Positions 14,701 through 20,723 of a stretch of DNA of 20,723 nucleotides are shown piece after piece. The translations under genes and the position numbers were made by a program. Numbering within the stretch: position 1 is the stretch's first letter; every line of letters begins with the position of its first letter. The stretch is from positions 1-20,723 of the IMG/VR virus record IMGVR_UViG_3300006734_000051. One strand, written 5' to 3'. Under the pieces are notes generated by a model. It did not search any database and was not told the DNA's origin. It worked only from the letters and a program-made list of their open reading frames with translations. The DNA is from a virus.

Positions 14701-17700
14701 GTATGTGATGATTTTCTTGGAGATGCTTCAGACCAATTGGTCGGCGGTGATATAGTAGTAATAACGGATGATAGTGAATCAACCCAACAATTAGTTGTTT
14801 TGTTTGCTACACAACCATTTGGTTATGGACCTAGTAGAACTCCTGGATATATTTACTTCACTACTACACTAAACAAGAAAATTACTGGAAAGAGAGTTGA
14901 GAGAATTCGTGTAAAACCATTGGGTAAGCCCTCTGATAATCTTATTCTTCAACTTCCCGAAAATGTAATCTCCTCCCTCGAATCAGACCCACAAAATACT
15001 GGAATCAATTACCAGGTATATAAACAGTTTGTCACGGATGAACTTAATGCAGGAGAGACAGAAGTTCGTATTACAACCAATAAACCGAACGAAAAATTCA
15101 TAATTGATCAATTTAAATATACAATATCTATTGCTAAAGTTACAAATAGGAAAGAGAAAAACATCTCATCCTTCGAGGGAAGATTAATATCATTGAGTTT
15201 AAACAACCCAATCAGCATATTAAGTCAAGGAACTGAGGTTACACTAACTTTTAGATCACCATTACCTGTTGGATCTGTATTGAAGATTATAGCTCCAATC
15301 CAAGTAACTAATGCCCAGGCAAAGAGAAAGAATCTCATCAGAGACTATCAACAATCATTCCCATTTGATCCTGAAAATCCTAGAGACCTGGAGTTGAGCC
15401 CATTATCTTCCCAAGCTGCAGCATTTGAGAAAGCTGATATCTTTAGACTGAAGTCTCTGATGATGACCGACGGAGATGGTAAACAAATTGACATTAAGGA
15501 TAACTACATTTTTGATAATGGACAAAGAGATGGTTTTTATGGATTAGGTCAGTTGCTACTCAAGCCAGGTAGACCTAGACCTGTTGGCAATGTGATAGCA
15601 ACATATGATTACTTTGAACATGAGGGTTCTGGTGATTTCTTCAGTGTTGATTCTTATTTACATGATAGAGGGGTCCCCTATGGACTCATACCAGTTTACA
15701 GACCAATCTCAGACACACCAGAGGGAAATATTGATCTTTCGGATGTGACACTTAAGTTGAGGGATAGTATTGACTTTAGACCAATAGTCAATGTTGCTCC
15801 TCCCAATCCTTCCTTCTTATCGACAAACATTCCGTTTGAATCAGTATTAAATTCTTATAATTTCCTTGATACAAGAAATGGCGGAAATGCATTTGTTCCC
15901 CGCATTCCAATTCCTAATTCACAATTTGAATGTGATATTCAATTCTACCTACCCAAGATTGATTCACTCTTCTTAGAAAAGACCGGTAAGATGACTCTGG
16001 TTGAGGGTATACCCTCTAAAAATCCTGTCGCTCCTCCTGATTTGTCAACAGGTATTCGCATTTATGATTTATTCCTTCCTGCATATACTTTCAATATCAA
16101 AGATGTAAGGATCGAAAAATTCAATTACAGAAGATACACTATGAAGGATATCTCTGAAATTGATAGTAGATTAGATAGAGTTGAGGATTTGATTACATTA
16201 TCAATCTTAGAGATCAGTGCACTCAATCAAAGTGTTAGAGATGCAAAGACAGGGCTTGATAGATTTAAGAACGGAATTATTGTTGATACCTTTGCTGATC
16301 ACTCCAAAGGTAATGTTGGAACTAAAGTTTATAGAAATAGTATTGATTTCAAACAGAGTCACTTAAGACCCGCCCATGTTTGGGATCAAGTTGCTCTAGA
16401 AGAGACTAATCAAACTGATGAAAACAGAGAGATCTTTGGATTCTATGTTAATAACAATGGTATCGTGACATCTCCATTTGATAATAAGGTGTTGATCTCT
16501 CAACCAAAGGCAACGAGGTCCATAAAAATTCAACCTTACACTAACTTTGCCTTTGAGGGTAAAGTAAAATTGACACCATCAATTGACACTTATTTTGACA
16601 ACCGTAAAATTCCTGATGTGGTGATCGGTGACAGTAAGATTTGGGCGGCAATGGTTAATATCCCTGCTGACATGGTAATTATGTCATTAGGAACCGTTTG
16701 GGGATCTTGGGAAAATCAAGGAAGAGTTATGGTAAATAAGAAGCTTGAGTTTGGAAGGGAGAATCAATTCAGAGAAAATAGAGTCAATGATTTAAATGAG
16801 AGTCCATTTTTATACTCAAATGGACTTTCTGTAGGAGAAAGTAGTTTAACAATTGGAAGTGCCGCATTATCTTTAAACGAAGCAAGAGGTATTATCAAGA
16901 GACAGTTCCCAGTTAATACGGGTGAACCTATTAACACTTCAAATGGAGAAAGATCTGTAGATACTCAGATTCTCCCAACAATGAGAACGATTCCTGTTTA
17001 TATAAATGCAGAGAGATTAAAACCAAATACGAGATACTTCGCCTTCTTTGATGAAGTCAATGTAAGTAAGTGGGTCTCTGTTGATAATATAGAACCAGAA
17101 GTCAACTTCCCAGATGGTGTTGCTAGATATTCTGGTGTGCCCAATTCAAATCCTAAAGGATTTGGAGCTCCGTTAATTACAGATGGTGAAGGTAATTTAC
17201 AAGGTGTATTCTTAATACCTAATGGAAGACCACCTGTGAAGGGATCTATATTCAATGGATCGTTAAATGATGTGGAGTATAGAGTCAATGGTCCTACAAG
17301 ATCATTCAAAACTGGACAGAGATATTTCAGACTTACATCCAATAGAAAGAACTCTACTGATCTATCTAAGATTGAAGGGTTTGCAGAGTCTGTCTTTGTA
17401 TCTGGATCTGTTGTTAATGACAAGTCTGAATATATTTTGGCAACAAGGTCTAAAGACTTCACCACTCAGACTAGAATTAACGAACAACAGTCCAATACGG
17501 ATAATGAACTCGATTCTATAGATGTATCCGATCGTCCTCCATTCCAAAAACCATCATTAAGACCAAGACCCCGTGACCCCATTGCACAAACATTCAACAT
17601 TGATTCAAATAGTCCAGATGGTGTTTTTGTCAGTCAGTTAGATGTTTTCTTCAAAAAGAAAGATTTGATTCAAGGTATTGAAGCATACATTGTCTCTACA

Positions 17701-20442
17701 GATGGACAAACCCCCTCTAACAATGTTTTACCACACTCAAGGGTAGTTAAACCAAGTTCAACACTTCTACGTATTGTGTGTGATTTACAGAACGCTTCTG
17801 CAGAAACACTGAGAGAAGGAGTTACTGTAAGAGGAGATATATCTGGAACTGTCGGAACAATTCGTAATGATGTAGTCTTCCAATCCCCATCCGTAAACAG
17901 TGCTCGTAATATTGAAAACACTGTTTATGATGTTATCATCAGTAATTATGCAAATGATATAGTTCCTGGAGCGGATTTCATTCCAGGAGAGAGACTAATT
18001 ATCGAGACTAACCCCCAATTAATTGGTAGTTATTCTATTGCTCTCGATGAAGTTCAGTTGAGTCGTATTGACATGAAGAAACTTGGTTCTGGATATTCAA
18101 TTGGAGAAACACAATCCTCTCCAATCACTCCACTAACAGAGGTTGAAATTGATGCTCCAGATCTACCTGGCGGAATCCGGGCGCAGGCAACTATCAAAGT
18201 TGCACAATCTACAGATGCAGTTGATAATATCGAAATTGAAAATCAAGGTCGTGGATACTCTAAACCAGGGCAGGGTCAACCATTTATCATCTTCGAAACT
18301 TCTACTATCGATACCACAGGCAGTGGAGTAGGTCTCACAGTTGCTTGTAGAGTTTCTACCTCAAATGTAGCTAAAGATGATGGTAAGATTACTTTTGCTG
18401 CTCCATCTAATCCAGGACAAGGATATAAAGATGGAGACAAGGTAAGGGTCATAGATCCTAATGGATCAAATACTCTTGACGCAGTTCTTATTGTGAGATT
18501 GGTAGAGGGTAAGGATGGTCAAATCTATGAGATTCAACTCACCGAACCAGGTTCGGGTTACACTAAGGTTCCAGGTGTAACCTTCATTGATAACACTAAT
18601 AATGATAGATTACAACAAGCTGAGGCTATTGTAAGAATTAGACCAGGTCGTAAGAGTGTCAAGATGGGTGTAGCAACATCAATGGACGCTTCTCAACCCA
18701 CTAGATTTAAGTTTGATGCCCCAGTTTACTTGTTGGGTAATGCTAATTATGCCTTTGTAATTAAGTGTCCTACATCGACTGATTATGAAATTTACACTGC
18801 GAAAATTGGTCAAAAGATTATAGGAACCGATACAAAGGTCATCGTTCAACCAAACACTGGTGCTCTATTTACTTCTCAAAATGCTGGTATTTGGACAGAG
18901 GATCAGTCACAAGATATCACCTTTGTATTACATCGTGCTAATTTTAAATCTAACTTTACTTCAAACTTGAGGTTGCAAAATGAACCGATCTCTATAAGGT
19001 TGTTGCCTCCTAATCCAATTGAAACTTGTAATACTGAGGAACTCGTTCCTCCTATCATCAGTAATCCAAACTCAAATAATTGGGAAGAAAACAACAAAAT
19101 CGTCAAGGTCTATCATCCTAATCATGGATTGAGATCTGGTGATATGGTTTCACTAGAGGGGGTTGATGGTGGAGCTACTAGAACAGTTGGAGGTATTAAT
19201 GTTGATAACATCAACACTTTACATCAGGTGATTGCTGCTGACCTTGATAATTTCACAATCAAAGTGATTCAGGGTGCCACTAGTATATTGAGAGGTGGTG
19301 GTAACAGGGTCCTAGGTTCTTATAATAGACCATATGAAACAATCAATCTCTACTCTGGTGTTCAAACCTTCCCATCCTCTAAAATCTTTGCTACGAATAT
19401 TGCGACAGAAGCTGCGGGTGTAACTCAGTACAATGTAGATAATCAATACAAGTTCTCTGTAGTGGAGGATATTCCAATCATGGATACCTTCTACTATGAT
19501 GGGGCCAAGCAAGTGGCTAATTATCTGAATGAATCAAAATATTCACGATCAGAACTATTGGATGGTAGAAGGTCACTAGAGACCAATATTACCTTTATTT
19601 CAACTGATAGTAAAGTTTCTACTGTGATTGATTTGCAGAGAACAAATATGAATGTGATTACGAACCTGGTGGACAGACCTGAACCAAATAATCTCAATAT
19701 CAATAATTTACAGAGAGCGACCATCACTTCTAATTTAATTACATCAGATATAAAACCCGGAACTCCAGTTGACTTTACATTGAAAAATGGGAAGATTGTC
19801 ACATTGATGGTAGATCAAGTTTTACCAGATATCAAAAAGATGACTTTTATAGGATCCGGTATTAGGGAAATTGCTCCTTTAGATAACGTTGATAGTTTAA
19901 ACTTCCCAGGTTTTGATCTTGATACAATTCTTGAAAATTCAGAGATTACGATCACTAATAATATAGAATTCTTAGGAGAGGAAGCTACATTCGGAAGTGT
20001 ATATTCAAAATGGATATCCAAACAATTTATCCTTGAAAATATTTCTGATGGTATTCAAGTCAGAATGAGTGCTATTCTCTATGGTTTCAAAGATATTAGG
20101 ATTTATTATCGTCCTAGATTTGTTGGATTTGATGGTGATACATCCACAATTAACTGGACACCATTTAACCCAGATCAAGTTGCACCAAAAGAGGATCGTG
20201 TTGATTTGAATGGTAATCCAGTCAAGACACCAGGTCTACCTGACAACATTGAGACTGTGAAACCAAGGTCTTCTAGAAACGTAGATCCCAGGAAGATTCA
20301 ATCGGATGAGTGGCAAGAATTGACCTGGAGTAATCAAGACATTGCTCAATTTGATGCAATTTCACTCAAGATTGTCATGGAAGCGACTAATCCAGCCAAG
20401 TGCCCAATTATTGATGATATACGGATCGTCGTATCTGAGTAA
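11767..20442 (+). CDS. Giant DUF4815-type virion/baseplate structural protein
   Basis: A 2891-residue protein. The N-terminus (DDFDPNKNFYRV-YKPGFPIQARELTT, within residues 14-45) is the signature start of DUF4815 virion proteins, followed by FVDGFIVRNDE (~183), DKSLLDNAQGSSNFAAPGADR (~225-245) and SPGKAYIQGYEV (~371). A heptad-like helix EIDSRLDRVEDLITLSILE (from ~1463) leads to GLDRFKNG at 1496-1503, also typical. Later blocks are PTMRTIPVYINAERLKPNTR with AFFDEVNVSKW (1737-1771), DPIAQTF...VFFKKKD (1937-1967), a G-x-GY cluster (2107-2265), FKFDAPVYL...YAFVI (~2315), a HPNHG segment (2450) and a C-terminal TNPAKCPIIDDIR stretch typical of these proteins. It directly follows gp8, where T4 has gp9/gp10, so a wedge-periphery or fibre-attachment role is likely. 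Equating it with gp10 is inference. Single intact frame; ATG 11767 has AAAGAG upstream. Confidence 0.88.
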   Translation: MPISTNTNVRPYFDDFDPNKNFYRVMYKPGFPIQARELTTTQSILQDQIEKLAGVFLKEGDTVVPGDFTVSIPASYVRLASLTQGATANSFVGFTLTGVTSGVKAFVNFATEKTEDDDPTLYVNYENDGSNSETATFLEGETLESNTPDAFTATVGVNETSKPITTPPIGVGSIFTVNEGSYFVDGFIVRNDEQTIALDKYGVSPTSKVGFVVTEEFVDSVDDKSLLDNAQGSSNFAAPGADRLKISLTLVKRDPDAIDPNFITLTNLVEGNVVGSSTQTVKWDFLYDLLAKRTFDEAGDYIVSDFPIQPLEYWDFLDTDNPSNVEVINLNPDGVFDPDENGFYPPVPGTGSTQPLTFSEANAKYSIRVSPGKAYIQGYEVSFTSPFFIYGDKPRVQGFVPKSSTQVPNGYNIPISRLSGIPDLDNITGPGTKTQAFKDIVCYREFGDGFSGESSNPERLGRPISGGNQPLTTYHLILEKISSDSQRLPFDDNNIVDGIPTNTVNPGEEGEFEVQRITPLRLDESTSETNSVVVSIPSGKTIKRGDTFENKKVLISRKITPSPTGIIRPKYIFNTDLVEMGDFYGYNSVSRLGILGSEFFTEFYIVFDENDSGRDRNWLVGNLVFGEESNAIGQVEEGSQGNRLILSSIVGQFRNGENIRQLFSGLDSTNVLLEREGPGISSQTLVETKTNADILLDLNIKNDNDDFVVKSGRIIRKGEVVGLEFDTKYEAKYDPNNPDSIPRPANITSSIDTSEIRLFKTLANTVESSNFRISLPSLEDLRTQESYNEWIYRVLEEIDSTMLSNIDGGEAKPSYDTSDPILVPVTKSQPTKGDFDLGSENYITVFALGARVVLFKEGSDGIDPGKGGFVYKKKTNSLELTKFGRDFLYNFPYSNPQNTREVPRVNYTIITENGISGYAVVIPAKITNTITKTKSLFSELSDVPNFTADVSFATSNDVNTLTLADGSLFSGRKGDNFIVCDDFLGDASDQLVGGDIVVITDDSESTQQLVVLFATQPFGYGPSRTPGYIYFTTTLNKKITGKRVERIRVKPLGKPSDNLILQLPENVISSLESDPQNTGINYQVYKQFVTDELNAGETEVRITTNKPNEKFIIDQFKYTISIAKVTNRKEKNISSFEGRLISLSLNNPISILSQGTEVTLTFRSPLPVGSVLKIIAPIQVTNAQAKRKNLIRDYQQSFPFDPENPRDLELSPLSSQAAAFEKADIFRLKSLMMTDGDGKQIDIKDNYIFDNGQRDGFYGLGQLLLKPGRPRPVGNVIATYDYFEHEGSGDFFSVDSYLHDRGVPYGLIPVYRPISDTPEGNIDLSDVTLKLRDSIDFRPIVNVAPPNPSFLSTNIPFESVLNSYNFLDTRNGGNAFVPRIPIPNSQFECDIQFYLPKIDSLFLEKTGKMTLVEGIPSKNPVAPPDLSTGIRIYDLFLPAYTFNIKDVRIEKFNYRRYTMKDISEIDSRLDRVEDLITLSILEISALNQSVRDAKTGLDRFKNGIIVDTFADHSKGNVGTKVYRNSIDFKQSHLRPAHVWDQVALEETNQTDENREIFGFYVNNNGIVTSPFDNKVLISQPKATRSIKIQPYTNFAFEGKVKLTPSIDTYFDNRKIPDVVIGDSKIWAAMVNIPADMVIMSLGTVWGSWENQGRVMVNKKLEFGRENQFRENRVNDLNESPFLYSNGLSVGESSLTIGSAALSLNEARGIIKRQFPVNTGEPINTSNGERSVDTQILPTMRTIPVYINAERLKPNTRYFAFFDEVNVSKWVSVDNIEPEVNFPDGVARYSGVPNSNPKGFGAPLITDGEGNLQGVFLIPNGRPPVKGSIFNGSLNDVEYRVNGPTRSFKTGQRYFRLTSNRKNSTDLSKIEGFAESVFVSGSVVNDKSEYILATRSKDFTTQTRINEQQSNTDNELDSIDVSDRPPFQKPSLRPRPRDPIAQTFNIDSNSPDGVFVSQLDVFFKKKDLIQGIEAYIVSTDGQTPSNNVLPHSRVVKPSSTLLRIVCDLQNASAETLREGVTVRGDISGTVGTIRNDVVFQSPSVNSARNIENTVYDVIISNYANDIVPGADFIPGERLIIETNPQLIGSYSIALDEVQLSRIDMKKLGSGYSIGETQSSPITPLTEVEIDAPDLPGGIRAQATIKVAQSTDAVDNIEIENQGRGYSKPGQGQPFIIFETSTIDTTGSGVGLTVACRVSTSNVAKDDGKITFAAPSNPGQGYKDGDKVRVIDPNGSNTLDAVLIVRLVEGKDGQIYEIQLTEPGSGYTKVPGVTFIDNTNNDRLQQAEAIVRIRPGRKSVKMGVATSMDASQPTRFKFDAPVYLLGNANYAFVIKCPTSTDYEIYTAKIGQKIIGTDTKVIVQPNTGALFTSQNAGIWTEDQSQDITFVLHRANFKSNFTSNLRLQNEPISIRLLPPNPIETCNTEELVPPIISNPNSNNWEENNKIVKVYHPNHGLRSGDMVSLEGVDGGATRTVGGINVDNINTLHQVIAADLDNFTIKVIQGATSILRGGGNRVLGSYNRPYETINLYSGVQTFPSSKIFATNIATEAAGVTQYNVDNQYKFSVVEDIPIMDTFYYDGAKQVANYLNESKYSRSELLDGRRSLETNITFISTDSKVSTVIDLQRTNMNVITNLVDRPEPNNLNINNLQRATITSNLITSDIKPGTPVDFTLKNGKIVTLMVDQVLPDIKKMTFIGSGIREIAPLDNVDSLNFPGFDLDTILENSEITITNNIEFLGEEATFGSVYSKWISKQFILENISDGIQVRMSAILYGFKDIRIYYRPRFVGFDGDTSTINWTPFNPDQVAPKEDRVDLNGNPVKTPGLPDNIETVKPRSSRNVDPRKIQSDEWQELTWSNQDIAQFDAISLKIVMEATNPAKCPIIDDIRIVVSE
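18046..18600 (+). repeat. G-x-G-Y turn-repeat cluster in the 2891-residue protein
   Basis: Four turns at residues 2107 (LGSGYSIG), 2161 (QGRGYSKPG), 2217 (PGQGYKDGD) and 2262 (PGSGYTKVP) are spaced 45-56 residues apart. They fall between the DPIAQTF...VFFKKKD block and the FKFDAPVYL...YAFVI block, which in other DUF4815-type proteins I recall are closer together, so this looks like an insertion. Confidence 0.65.
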
Positions 20443-20450
20443 CCTAAATA
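20443..20450 (+). promoter_or_regulatory. T4-type late promoter CCTAAATA upstream of the 68-residue gene
   Basis: CCTAAATA begins right after the TAA of the giant gene (20440-20442). The predicted start near 20456 leaves only a 12-nt leader before GTG 20468, with no clear Shine-Dalgarno in it. Confidence 0.6.
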
Positions 20451-20467
20451 ACTAAAACCTTATTTCA

Positions 20468-20674
20468 GTGAAACATAAAGTTGCCGGTTACGATGGTTTG
20501 TATAAGGATGATGACTCTGGGGTCATCGTCAATAAAAGTGAGTCAGAACGTAACCGATATCAAATAGCCAAGAGACAGGCAATGATGAACTTGGAGTCTC
20601 AACAAGAAATATCAAATCTCAAACAAGAGATGGGTGAAATTAAGGATCTCCTCAAACAGTTGTTGAAGAAGTAA
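20468..20674 (+). CDS. Small coiled-coil phage protein, function unknown
   Basis: A 68-residue, highly charged protein. The N-terminal half (HKVAGYDGLYKDDDSGVIVN) reads like a conserved leader of small proteins found beside structural genes in T4-like marine phages. The C-terminal half, from about residue 40 (SQQEISNLKQEMGEIKDLLK), has heptad-spaced Leu/Ile/Met and ends LLKK, so a coiled-coil oligomer is likely. No membrane segment or catalytic motif is seen. The start is GTG; upstream in frame there is only a weak ATT before a TAA at 20453-20455. It follows its own late-promoter motif, and its TAA overlaps the next ATG by one base (TAATG). Position suggests a virion-associated or assembly role; this is inference. 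Confidence 0.8.
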   Translation: MKHKVAGYDGLYKDDDSGVIVNKSESERNRYQIAKRQAMMNLESQQEISNLKQEMGEIKDLLKQLLKK

Positions 20675-20723
20675 TGGCATTAAATTTTCCCTCAAATACT
20701 ACCCAACCATATATTGATCCTGT
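20674..20723 (+). CDS. Start of a virion/tail-fibre-like protein (partial, runs off the right edge)
   Basis: ATG at 20674 overlaps the TAA of the 68-residue gene (TAATG). Sixteen complete codons are visible, beginning MALNFPSNTTQPYIDP. An M-A-L-N-F-P start followed by a short polar stretch is common in structural and fibre-like proteins of marine T4-like phages, where it precedes short beta-repeat domains. The rest of the protein lies outside the window, so the assignment rests on this opening and on the late structural context. Confidence 0.65.
   Translation, partial: MALNFPSNTTQPYIDP

Noticed and set aside
16998-17465. 155-codon open frame on the minus strand, and similar ones at 12138-12566 and 5347-5709
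   Set aside because: They are antisense to conserved stretches of intact giant genes, have no ribosome site or promoter and no recognisable protein features.
17267-17521. 84-codon + strand open frame in another frame of the 2891-residue gene
   Set aside because: It overlaps family-typical coding sequence entirely and looks like frame shadow; composition is unlike a folded phage protein.
1-20723. tRNA genes, CRISPR arrays, insertion sequences or integrase/attachment sites
   Set aside because: Gene gaps are all under 50 bases and hold only promoter or terminator signals; no cloverleaf, direct-repeat array or terminal inverted repeats were seen.

Overview
This AT-rich window looks like the late structural (baseplate) gene cluster of a T4-like marine myovirus, of the kind that infects cyanobacteria or possibly SAR11-type hosts. 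Three things support this: (i) the gene order gp25 - gp6 - giant protein - gp8 - giant DUF4815-type protein, all on the + strand and tightly packed; (ii) family-typical sequence in gp25, gp6 and gp8; (iii) T4-type late-promoter octamers (N[A/C]TAAATA and TATAAATA) just before most of the genes. The host cannot be decided from this stretch. No tRNA, integrase, transposon, CRISPR array or metabolic gene is visible.

Layout. 2-64: last 20 codons of an unidentified upstream gene. 60-90: late-promoter motif fused to that gene's stop codon, followed at once by a rho-independent terminator. 92-496: gp25 baseplate wedge protein. 531-2465: gp6 baseplate wedge protein (TTG start). 2462-10024: 2520-residue multidomain virion protein in the gp7 position, overlapping gp6 by ATGA. 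10071-11744: enlarged gp8 wedge protein. 11767-20442: 2891-residue DUF4815-type virion protein. 20468-20674: 68-residue coiled-coil protein (GTG start). 20674-20723: first codons of a further virion/fibre-like gene that runs off the right edge. There is no gene-free stretch above 50 bases.

In T4, gp25, gp6, gp7, gp8 and gp10 assemble into the baseplate wedge. The same job is inferred here, but the gp7-position protein and the DUF4815 protein are much larger than T4 gp7 (1032 residues) and T4 gp10 (602 residues). The extra length is built from repeat modules. A G-x-G-Y turn repeat (about 36-56 residues per unit) occurs in three different proteins. A triple LWWS/TG-x-x-YI-W repeat, a split YHYH-like domain with a ~213-residue insertion, and a duplicated Cys/Asp-rich repeat at the C-terminus are found only in the 2520-residue protein.

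Expression appears to be from one late unit with several internal late promoters. By T4 geometry these give very short leaders of about 12-19 nt. The only terminator seen lies in front of gp25. By that geometry the gp25 transcript would start inside the terminator's left arm, so the hairpin would stop read-through from upstream without stopping gp25's own transcript. Nothing here is clearly a new enzymatic system; the unusual content is the architecture of the giant baseplate proteins and the compact promoter/stop/terminator arrangement.
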